In this document: positions 1 through 6,340 of the stretch, piece by piece | Layout: every line of letters begins with the position of its first letter | How positions within the stretch are numbered: position 1 is the first letter of the stretch | DNA from: an uncultured Ignavibacteria bacterium | GTDB lineage: Bacteria; Bacteroidota; Ignavibacteria; Tepidaquicellales; Tepidaquicellaceae | Direction: 5' to 3' | NCBI GenBank assembly: GCA_937924675.1 | Contig: CALEVL010000240.1 | Location: 1 to 9,012, forward strand | Length of the DNA: 9,012 nucleotides | Translations under genes and position numbers: made by a program | Notes under the pieces: generated by a model | What the model was told of the DNA's origin: nothing | What the model saw: the letters and a program-made list of their open reading frames with translations, nothing else | Databases searched by the model: none

Positions 1-75
1 GATAAAATTTACAGTAACATGGCAATTTATTCATAGCTGAGTGTCAAGAATGTTCTTTTCAATCAGAATTCTCAT

Positions 76-510
76 TCAAACTCTGTAGTCATCCTTTCGC
101 CAGTGCTGAATTTTCCTTTTGATTTGTTCAGCGCTTAAATTACCATTTACTGTATCCTGACAGAGCTTAGGGAATTCTTCGTCTGAAGCAAATCTTAAAG
201 CAATTATCTGAATCATTTCTAACCGTTTGTCTATCTCCTTTCCGGTAAGAATGAAATGTCTGAGCGATTCTTCAGCTCTAATGGCTCTGTCCTGAGCCTT
301 GAGGGCGAATACGCGGCTGTAGAAGAATGAAAAAAATAAGTAGATGCTTATAAAAAGTAAAATGATTGCAGTACTTATTTGTGAAGATTCTTTGTATGAG
401 TTGTAAACAAAGTAGCCGCTTAGAATAAGTATAACAAGCAGTATTGAGAATGCAATAAAGTGATAGCCAATTACAAATTGTTTATGGTTATCAAAACTCT
501 GTTCTTTCAT
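76..510 (-). CDS. DUF6526-family small membrane protein
   Basis: This 144-residue protein of unknown function has two hydrophobic segments, about residues 13-36 and 45-64, followed by a cytoplasmic-looking charged tail. I recognise the family from its conserved skeleton: an N-terminal NH(K/R) plus YHF stretch before helix 1, the ALKAQDRAIRAEE segment (69-81) right after helix 2, ALRFASDEEFP (104-114), and an ending of the form IKRKIQHWRKDDYRV (130-144). These match my memory of the Bacteroidota DUF6526 proteins, which are also about 140-145 residues long. No enzymatic motif is visible. The start is well supported, because an AAGGAG Shine-Dalgarno lies 9 nt upstream of the ATG. It lies downstream of the thioredoxin/TPR gene on the same strand, but a strong hairpin terminator stands between them. 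Family identification is fairly sure; the role is unknown. Confidence 0.85.
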   Translation of the reverse strand: MKEQSFDNHKQFVIGYHFIAFSILLVILILSGYFVYNSYKESSQISTAIILLFISIYLFFSFFYSRVFALKAQDRAIRAEESLRHFILTGKEIDKRLEMIQIIALRFASDEEFPKLCQDTVNGNLSAEQIKRKIQHWRKDDYRV

Positions 511-519
511 TTTCGTTTT

Positions 520-525
520 CTCCTT
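520..525 (-). promoter_or_regulatory. Shine-Dalgarno AAGGAG of the DUF6526 gene
   Basis: The minus strand reads AAGGAG, then nine bases, then the ATG at 510. This is the only textbook Shine-Dalgarno among the genes in the window. The others have A/T-rich leaders, apart from a weak AAAGGGA before aceA. It fixes the start of the small membrane protein and suggests that this gene is translated independently of its upstream neighbour. Confidence 0.6.
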
Positions 526-548
526 TTTGATTAATTGAAATTTTAATA

Positions 549-587
549 AAAAACAAAACGACGTATGATATACGTCGCTTTGTTTTT
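549..587 (-). terminator. Hairpin terminator after the thioredoxin/TPR gene
   Basis: Positions 549-565 and 571-587 form a 17-bp stem around a 5-nt loop (an extra T-A pair could close it to 3 nt). The core is ACGTA/TACGT plus GACG/CGTC, flanked by an A-rich/T-rich outer stem. There is one imperfect pair, 558 with 578. It is A-C in plus-strand RNA but G-U in minus-strand RNA, so the hairpin is fully paired only in the minus-strand transcript. In that direction the stem ends in TTTTGTTTTTT, a good U tract. It begins 17 nt after the thioredoxin/TPR stop codon. Both strand polarity and position therefore point to intrinsic termination of that gene. Confidence 0.85.
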
Positions 588-604
588 ACCATCTGATTTT
601 CTAG

Positions 605-1681
605 TTACTTTGAAGCTTTGAGGCTGTCGATTTTTGTTTTTTGATCTCTGTAAGACTTCTTGTCATAGATTACAATTGACTTGTCAATACATTGCTCAGC
701 CTTTTGATAGTCTTTGTTTTGCAGGTAAAGGTCTGACATTATGTAATATGCACTTGCTTCATTAACAGTGCCTTCAACATAAGTCAGAGACTCTTCCAAT
801 GTTGAAATAGCTTCGTTCCTTAGTGTCTCCGTTGAATTCTCATCTTTCGTAACCGTATATGCTTCATTAAGAAGTAAACCTCCGTACCCCTGCTTAAGAT
901 CAAAATCATTGCTACCGAAATTCTTGAATGCTTCTTTATAAATTTCTTTTGCCCTTTTAAAATCAGGCATTCCGGCATAAAAATTTGCAAGATTCATGTA
1001 ACCGTCTTTTGCCTTGTTGCTTGATGGATAATCCTTCAACGCAGCACTCAGAGCCTTTTCATCCTCATTGAGATATGCAAGAAGAAATTTTGCATCATCG
1101 GTATAACCTGCTGAATTGTCCGGATCAATTGATATGGTCTTATTCAAATACGGTTTTGGATCACCTTCGAGTCCGTTTGAAACGACCTTGTCCGCATAAT
1201 TATAATTGGCTGCAGGATCTTCCGGATTTGCTTCAACAGCACTTTTCAATGAGCCATATGTATTTATTCCGGTATGATACTCCTTCATCTTCAACAGGAA
1301 TTGTTCTGCAGGTAAATAGCCGTAAATCCTGTCAATCTCTGTTCCATTTGGCTGAGTGAATATTATGGTCGGGAAACCTTTGACTCCGTATTTCTTCGCA
1401 AGCTCAGGCCCCTCGCCTTTCTCTGCATCAATTTTCCAGTTGATTTGATTTTCATTTGCAAATGCGTATACATCAGAATTAGTGTAAACTTTTCTGTCAG
1501 TTTCAACACACCATTTACACCAGTCTGTAACGAAATCGATCATAACTATTTTGTTCTCCTGCTTAGCTTTATCGAGTACTTCTGCATAACTTCCTTCTGC
1601 AAACTCAACATCGGCTAAGGAAATATTATAGCAAAAGAAAAGTGTTCCCATTATGAATGACAAGATCAATTTTTTCATCAT
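605..1681 (-). CDS. Exported thioredoxin-fold protein with TPR repeats
   Basis: A 358-residue protein with an N-terminal signal peptide (MMKK, then a hydrophobic run to about residue 20; cleavage likely near residue 23, after SLA), so it acts outside the cytoplasm. Residues about 30-135 form a thioredoxin fold. The strand IVMIDFVTDW leads into the redox motif C55-K-W-C58, and GFP (102-104) supplies the cis-proline. The CKWC motif and the Y-T-N-S-D-V-Y-A-F region after it resemble the DsbD-gamma/thioredoxin_7 group rather than cytosolic TrxA. Residues about 145-350 are helical tetratricopeptide-like repeats; the clearest are 227-255 and 309-340. The likely role is periplasmic thiol-disulfide exchange with a protein-binding scaffold; partner and substrate cannot be read. 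No DsbD or cytochrome c maturation gene lies in this window. Two adjacent ATGs (1681, 1678) are possible starts and no Shine-Dalgarno is visible. It follows aceA by 109 nt and ends at a strong terminator. Confidence 0.88.
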   Translation of the reverse strand: MMKKLILSFIMGTLFFCYNISLADVEFAEGSYAEVLDKAKQENKIVMIDFVTDWCKWCVETDRKVYTNSDVYAFANENQINWKIDAEKGEGPELAKKYGVKGFPTIIFTQPNGTEIDRIYGYLPAEQFLLKMKEYHTGINTYGSLKSAVEANPEDPAANYNYADKVVSNGLEGDPKPYLNKTISIDPDNSAGYTDDAKFLLAYLNEDEKALSAALKDYPSSNKAKDGYMNLANFYAGMPDFKRAKEIYKEAFKNFGSNDFDLKQGYGGLLLNEAYTVTKDENSTETLRNEAISTLEESLTYVEGTVNEASAYYIMSDLYLQNKDYQKAEQCIDKSIVIYDKKSYRDQKTKIDSLKASK

Positions 1682-1790
1682 AAAGTATTTTGTTTGATTT
1701 TTTTTTGAACTTAAGAATAGTCTGCCTTAACAACAATAGCATTTACTACGGTTCTTAAGCAAATAAGTTAAGATACATCAGGAATAATAC

Positions 1791-3071
1791 TCACTTCCCG
1801 AATTGCTCTTCTTCAGTTGAACCGGTTAAAGCCGTAGTAGCAGAATGACCTGAAGTTATGGCCATCTGAACCTTGTCAAAGTATCCTGTTCCTACAAATG
1901 ACTGATGTTTGACTGCCTTGAAACCAAAGTGCTTTTCCAATTCAAATTCTTCTTCCTGAAGTTTGGTAAATGCTGTCATGCCAAAATCCCTGTATCCAAG
2001 AGCAAGTTCGAACATTCCCATATTTAATGAATGGAAACCGGCAAGTGTTATGAATTGATATTTGTATCCCATTTCGGCCAATTGATCCTGGAATCCGGCT
2101 ATCTGCTCATCATTCAGATTTCTCTTCCAGTTGAATGAAGGTGAGCAGTTATAAGCAAGTAATTTCCCCGGAAACTTTGAATGAATAGCATCTGCAAATT
2201 CTTTTGCCTCAGTAACATCCGGATGCGATGTCTCACACCAAATTAGATCCGCATAAGGCGCATAAGAAAGACCTCTTTCAATTGCTGACTCGAGTCCGCC
2301 TGTTATCTTAAAGAACCCTTCTTCAGTTCTTTCACCTGTAAGAAATCTGTGATCTCTTTCGTCTATATCACTTGTCAAAAGGTGAGCACTGTTTGCATCT
2401 GTTCTTGCAACAAGTATGGTTGGAACTCCCATAGTATCGGCTGCAAGTCGCGCTGAGACAAGCGTATTGATAAATTCTCTTGTTGATACAAGCACTTTCC
2501 CACCAAGATGCCCGCATTTCTTTGCGGAACTCAGCTGATCTTCAAAGTGCACGCCCGCTGCGCCGGCTTCTATCATTGCTTTCATGAGTTCAAATGCATT
2601 AAGCGGTCCTCCAAAACCCGCTTCCGCATCGGCAACAATCGGTGCATACCAGTATACATCATCATGTCCATCCATATGTGCTATTTGATCTGCTCTCATT
2701 AAAGCATTATTGATTCTCCTTACTACAGCAGGAACACTGTCTGCCGGATACAAGCTCTGATCAGGATAAGTATGTCTTGCATTGTTTGCATCAGCTGCAA
2801 CCTGCCACCCGCTCAGATAAATTGATTTCAATCCGGCTTGAACCATCTGAACAGCCTGATTTCCGGTAAGCGCTCCCAGTGCCCTCACGAGCCGCTCGGA
2901 ATGAAGCAGACTCCAAAGCCTTTCCGAACCTGCTCTTGCTATTGAGTATTCAATCTCAAGTGAACCTGAAAGTGAGTCTACATCCTTTGCACTGTAAGGT
3001 CTCTTAATGCCATTCCATCTTGGGTCGTTATTCCATGACTCTTCAAGCGATCTCAATCTTTGCTCTGTCAT
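1791..3071 (-). CDS. aceA: Isocitrate lyase
   Basis: Isocitrate lyase cleaves isocitrate to glyoxylate and succinate, the first step of the glyoxylate shunt, in the cytosol. The 426-residue length fits the bacterial AceA group. Visible landmarks are SGWQVAAD (87-94), the VADAEAGFGG metal/substrate loop (146-155), the catalytic signature KKCGHLGGK (184-192, with C186 the active-site cysteine), VARTDA (221-226), WCETSHP (278-284), NCSPSFNW (308-315), and the C-terminal SFVGTGYFDKVQ (391-402). All expected catalytic regions are intact. One small departure is VLVSTREF at 193-200, where many homologues have VLVPT. The gene starts 21 nt after the aceB stop, behind a weak AAAGGGA ribosome-binding site, so the two are almost certainly co-transcribed. 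No aceK kinase/phosphatase gene follows. Identification is essentially certain. Confidence 0.98.
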   Translation of the reverse strand: MTEQRLRSLEESWNNDPRWNGIKRPYSAKDVDSLSGSLEIEYSIARAGSERLWSLLHSERLVRALGALTGNQAVQMVQAGLKSIYLSGWQVAADANNARHTYPDQSLYPADSVPAVVRRINNALMRADQIAHMDGHDDVYWYAPIVADAEAGFGGPLNAFELMKAMIEAGAAGVHFEDQLSSAKKCGHLGGKVLVSTREFINTLVSARLAADTMGVPTILVARTDANSAHLLTSDIDERDHRFLTGERTEEGFFKITGGLESAIERGLSYAPYADLIWCETSHPDVTEAKEFADAIHSKFPGKLLAYNCSPSFNWKRNLNDEQIAGFQDQLAEMGYKYQFITLAGFHSLNMGMFELALGYRDFGMTAFTKLQEEEFELEKHFGFKAVKHQSFVGTGYFDKVQMAITSGHSATTALTGSTEEEQFGK

Positions 3072-3092
3072 AATGTTTTTTCCCTTTTTTGA

Positions 3093-4676
3093 TTATTTGA
3101 TTTTTTCGTAAGCAACAAGCGTTAAGAATTCACCAAACTCATCAACGGTTGACAACTGATTAATGAGTTCTGCGGCCAATTCATATTTGCCGTTTGAAAA
3201 TCTTTCTTCGCCAACCATGGATCTTATTTTTGAAAGTTCTTCTTTGACCATCGGAAAGTAAAGTTCTTTGGTAATCTCTCTGCCGTCAGAAAGAACACCT
3301 TTGCTGTTGTGTATCCATTGCCAGATTTGAGCTCTGGATATTTCTGCAGTCGCCGCATCCTCCATCAGATTGTAAATCGGTACACATCCGTTACCATTCA
3401 GCCAAGACTCCATATATTGTATTGAAACATCTATGTTGAGTCTGAGTCCATCTTCTGTAATCACACCTTCAGGAATTGCCAGCAAGTCTTTTGCATTAAC
3501 CTTGACATCATCTCTATTGTTGTCAATCTGGTTCTGTCCCGGCATTAATTCATCAAAGATTTCTTTTGCTGTTGAGATAAGTCCCGGGTGTGCAACCCAG
3601 GTGCCATCATGGCCGTCGGATGCTTCTCGTTGTTTGTCTGCCTTTACTTTTGCTATAGCTTCGGCATTGGCTTGCTCATTGTTCTTGATTGGTATTTGTG
3701 CAGCCATGCCGCCCATTGCATGGATGCCTCGTTTGTGACATGTTTGAATGACCAATTGAGAATATGATCTGAGGAAGTGTGTTGTCATTGTTACTTTGCT
3801 TCTGTCAGGCAATACAAAGTCAGAATAATTACGGAATTTTTTAATGAAACTGAAAATGTAATCCCATCGTCCGCAATTTAATCCAGCTGAATGATCCTTG
3901 AGTTCATACAGGATTTCATTCATCTCAAAGGCAGCAAGTATGGTTTCTATCAAAACAGTTGCTCGAATAGTTCCTCTCGGTATGTTAAGTAAATCCTGTG
4001 CCATATTGAAAACATCATTCCAAAGTCTTGCTTCAAGATGATTCTCAAGCTTGGGCAAATAGAAATATGGACCACTGCCTGCTGCAATCAGGTTCTTTGC
4101 ATTATGATAAAAGAACATTGCAAAATCAAACAATGAGCCGGAAACCCTTTGTCCATCTAAAGTGACGTTCTTCTCATCAAGATGCCACCCGCGCGGACGA
4201 ACCATCAGAACTGCCGGTTGATTTCCAAGAGAGTATTTTTTCCCTTCAGGACTTGTAAAACTGATTGTCCTGTTAATTGCATCCCGCAGATTGATCTGAC
4301 CTTCAATGCAATTCTGCCAGGTCGGGGAATTCGAATCCTCGAAATCAGCCATGAACACATTGGCACCTGAATTTAGCGCATTGATTATCATCTTCCTGTC
4401 AACAGGTCCTGTTATCTCTACTCTCCTGTCTTTCAGGTCATCCGGTATTTCAGCTACGGTCCATTCACTTTCACGAATAGATTTTGTTTCAGGTAAGAAA
4501 TCCGGCAGCTTGCCGCTGTCAATTTCATTCTGAACCTGAACTCTTCTCTTTAATAAGGCACTTCTTCTTTCTTTAAATGATGATTCAAGCGCAAGAAAAA
4601 ATTCCAAAGCACCGGGTGTGAGAATAGTTTCAAACTGATCTTTGAATTCATCTGTGATCTTGAGTTGTTCGGACAT
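3093..4676 (-). CDS. aceB: Malate synthase A
   Basis: Malate synthase condenses glyoxylate with acetyl-CoA to malate, completing the glyoxylate shunt with the aceA product encoded just downstream. The 527-residue length is normal for isoform A; isoform G is about 720 residues. Conserved blocks are NVFMADFEDSNSPTW (106-120), the arginine-bearing VRPRGWHLDEK (159-169), YFYLPKLENHLEA (204-216), LIETI with the Mg-binding glutamate E244, NCGRWDYIFSF with the Mg-binding aspartate D272, and MEDAATAEISRAQIWQW (438-454), whose D440 is the expected catalytic base. The start at MSEQ fits the usual N-terminus of the family. No Shine-Dalgarno is visible in the leader, as is common in Bacteroidota-type genomes. 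It is the first gene of the minus-strand block and is divergent from the reductase gene at 4869. Confidence 0.98.
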   Translation of the reverse strand: MSEQLKITDEFKDQFETILTPGALEFFLALESSFKERRSALLKRRVQVQNEIDSGKLPDFLPETKSIRESEWTVAEIPDDLKDRRVEITGPVDRKMIINALNSGANVFMADFEDSNSPTWQNCIEGQINLRDAINRTISFTSPEGKKYSLGNQPAVLMVRPRGWHLDEKNVTLDGQRVSGSLFDFAMFFYHNAKNLIAAGSGPYFYLPKLENHLEARLWNDVFNMAQDLLNIPRGTIRATVLIETILAAFEMNEILYELKDHSAGLNCGRWDYIFSFIKKFRNYSDFVLPDRSKVTMTTHFLRSYSQLVIQTCHKRGIHAMGGMAAQIPIKNNEQANAEAIAKVKADKQREASDGHDGTWVAHPGLISTAKEIFDELMPGQNQIDNNRDDVKVNAKDLLAIPEGVITEDGLRLNIDVSIQYMESWLNGNGCVPIYNLMEDAATAEISRAQIWQWIHNSKGVLSDGREITKELYFPMVKEELSKIRSMVGEERFSNGKYELAAELINQLSTVDEFGEFLTLVAYEKIK

Positions 4677-4725
4677 TTGAGAACTGAATTTAAATTTCTA
4701 TTGGGGAGAAAGTTCTTCTGACTAG

Positions 4726-4733
4726 CAAAGTAT
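4726..4733 (-). promoter_or_regulatory. Possible -7 element for aceB-aceA
   Basis: On the minus strand this reads ATACTTTG. The TTTG half matches the Bacteroidota -7 consensus TAnnTTTG, but the TA lies one base too close. It would give an aceB leader of roughly 40-45 nt. I found no convincing -33 TTG at the right spacing, so this is only a candidate inside the AT-rich divergent region. Confidence 0.2.
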
Positions 4734-4839
4734 TTCTGCTTTTTCTTGTTTGATAATATACTCACATCAATAAGAAAATTCGAGTTCAATTAATGGTATA
4801 GATATTAAGTTTTAGTATTTAACTCGGATTGAGTATTCA

Positions 4840-4847
4840 TATCTTTG
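4840..4847 (+). promoter_or_regulatory. Bacteroidota-type -7 element, TATCTTTG
   Basis: TATCTTTG is an exact match to TAnnTTTG, the -7 consensus of the Bacteroidota primary sigma factor. It ends 21 nt before the GTG start of the RmlD-like gene, which would give a very short leader. The -33 side is weak: TTTA at 4818-4821 sits 18 nt upstream instead of a clear TTTG. An 8-base match with two free positions can occur by chance in AT-rich DNA, but its position just before a gene adds weight. Confidence 0.4.
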
Positions 4848-4868
4848 CAGAACCAAAAATAATTCTTT

Positions 4869-5762
4869 GTGAAAGTATTAATTACAGGCGGAAGCGGCTT
4901 GCTCGGACAATATCTGAACCTTGAACTGTCAAAGAAGAATAAGATACTTACGTTGTATAACTCCCATCCGGGAAACTGTTTGAGCTTTGATTCAGACAGA
5001 ATTGATCTTTCGGATTGGAAAGCTCTGAAAGAAGTATTTAAGAAATTACGACCGGATGTTGTTGTTCATACGGCAGCATTGTCCCGACCGGAAATTTGTG
5101 ATGAAATGCCGAGAGAGCTTGTTTTCAGGATAAATTCAGAATTGACCGAAAATCTCTCAGGATTGTGCGCAGACAATAACGCACTCCTTATATTTACTTC
5201 AACCGATCTGGTTTATGACGGAAACACAGGTGGAATGCTTACAGAAGACGATGCGCCTAATCCTGAATCAAGATATGCCGAATCCAAATTAACAGCTGAA
5301 GAGAAAGTCACTTACTCAGGTTGCAAAAATGTAATTCTCAGGACTTCGCTTTTATACGGCTTTGGGTTGAATCATTCAACAAATAATTTTCATGCAGCTT
5401 ACAAAAAATTCAAAGACGGAGAAAAGGCATCTTTGTTTTATGATCAGTTCAGAACTCCGCTTGCCTTACATGATGCGGCAAGATTAATTGGCAATTTGAT
5501 AGAAAAAAATATTCAAGATACTTTATTGAATTTTGGAGGAAGGGAAAGAGTCTCACGCGTTGAGCTTGGTGAAAAATTATGTGAAGCAGCCGGTTTTGAC
5601 AAGAATCTGATCTCCGGAATTTCTATGCAAGATGTGAAAGCAGTTCACAGAGTTGCGGATGTTTCGATGAATACGGAAAAATTGAATTCACTCGGACTGA
5701 TTCAAAAAGGTGTGGATGAATCAATCCGAGAAATCATTTCGCATAAAAAAATGCCGGAATGA
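4869..5762 (+). CDS. RmlD-like SDR family NAD(P)-dependent reductase
   Basis: A 297-residue extended short-chain dehydrogenase/reductase. MKVLITGGSGLLGQYL (1-16) is the Rossmann strand with the nucleotide-binding GGSGLLG (7-13). VVVHTAA (64-70) is the NNAA-equivalent strand. FTSTDLVYDG (109-118) carries the catalytic Thr/Ser, and Y136-A-E-S-K140 is the active-site YxxxK pair. QFRTPLALHDAARLI (193-207) matches the substrate-binding part of the RmlD (dTDP-4-dehydrorhamnose reductase) superfamily. True RmlD makes dTDP-L-rhamnose, but no rmlA, rmlB or rmlC is adjacent, so another nucleotide-sugar or related substrate is equally possible. The start must be the GTG at 4869: an in-frame TAA lies at 4860-4862, and the Rossmann strand begins at once, leaving no room for a later start. 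No Shine-Dalgarno is visible; a TAnnTTTG box lies just upstream. It converges on yqgE, with 15 nt between the stop codons. Confidence 0.88.
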   Translation: MKVLITGGSGLLGQYLNLELSKKNKILTLYNSHPGNCLSFDSDRIDLSDWKALKEVFKKLRPDVVVHTAALSRPEICDEMPRELVFRINSELTENLSGLCADNNALLIFTSTDLVYDGNTGGMLTEDDAPNPESRYAESKLTAEEKVTYSGCKNVILRTSLLYGFGLNHSTNNFHAAYKKFKDGEKASLFYDQFRTPLALHDAARLIGNLIEKNIQDTLLNFGGRERVSRVELGEKLCEAAGFDKNLISGISMQDVKAVHRVADVSMNTEKLNSLGLIQKGVDESIREIISHKKMPE

Positions 5763-5777
5763 TTGATGACAATTGAA

Positions 5778-6335
5778 TTAATTTACGCTAGGGTCATCCG
5801 GGAAAGTTGAAATCACAGCATACTTGTTTCCCATTTTTCTGAGGGCCTGTCCCCATTGGTTCTCCGGCTGGTTTCGGAAAATAAAGTCAGAAGTAGTCTT
5901 ACTCAGAAACCATGCGTCATGTTCAAACTCACCCTGCAGCTGGCCCGGGCCCCAGCCGGAATATCCAAGTATGAATCTGAAATCATCCGGATCAGCAATG
6001 CCTGTATCAATATTGAATCTCAGATTATCGAAATTTCCTCCCCAAAAAATACCCTCACTTATTTCAATGCCGCCTGAAAGATCTTTTGACTTATGAATGA
6101 AGTTTAGAGTATCCTGCTGTACGGGTCCGCCGATATACACCGGTGCCCTGAACTCCGGGAAATCTTCAACAACTTCGTGAAGCCTGTATTCCGATGGCTT
6201 GTTAATGATGAACCCCACTGAACCCTCATCATTATGCTCTGTGAGAAGGATTACTGATCTCTTGAAAATGTCATTTAGGAAAGGCGTAGATAAAAGAATT
6301 ACGCCTCTCTCGAGTTTGGTGGTTTTGTCAATCAT
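5778..6335 (-). CDS. yqgE: YqgE/AlgH family protein
   Basis: A 185-residue protein of the YqgE/AlgH (DUF179) family, a widespread, cytosolic-looking fold without a settled biochemical function. AlgH was named for an effect on alginate production in Pseudomonas. Diagnostic stretches are RGVILLSTPFL (10-20), SVILLTEHNDEGSVGFIINKP (begins at 27, ends at 47), YIGGPVQQDTL (67-77), the LGYSGWGPGQLQGEF block (123-137), and the ending KYAVISTFPDDPSVN (171-185). Length and both ends match the family, so the gene is complete. Its ATG lies 5 nt after the stop of the propeller/heme gene, with only AAGAAG in front, so it is probably translated from the same message by coupling or re-initiation. No signal peptide or membrane segment is present, so it is unlikely to be a physical partner of the exported neighbour. 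There is no visible terminator after it before the convergent reductase gene. Confidence 0.95.
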   Translation of the reverse strand: MIDKTTKLERGVILLSTPFLNDIFKRSVILLTEHNDEGSVGFIINKPSEYRLHEVVEDFPEFRAPVYIGGPVQQDTLNFIHKSKDLSGGIEISEGIFWGGNFDNLRFNIDTGIADPDDFRFILGYSGWGPGQLQGEFEHDAWFLSKTTSDFIFRNQPENQWGQALRKMGNKYAVISTFPDDPSVN

Positions 6336-6340
6336 CTTCT

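Noticed and set aside
2..34. Minus-strand ATG opening an 11-codon frame to the window edge
   Set aside because: It is too short to judge, has no Shine-Dalgarno and shows no recognisable sequence; it might be the start of a neighbouring gene.
1075..1359. Plus-strand frame of 94 codons inside the thioredoxin/TPR gene
   Set aside because: It lies entirely antisense to a well-supported gene. The same applies to the other long frames opposite aceA, aceB, yqgE and the propeller gene.
1754..1772. CTTAA/TTAAG inverted repeat downstream of aceA
   Set aside because: Five AT-rich base pairs with a 9-nt loop and no U tract are too weak for a terminator and expected by chance here.
4550..4789. 79-residue minus-strand frame overlapping the start of aceB
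   Set aside because: It overlaps the N-terminal coding region of a clear malate synthase in another frame and has no recognisable features.
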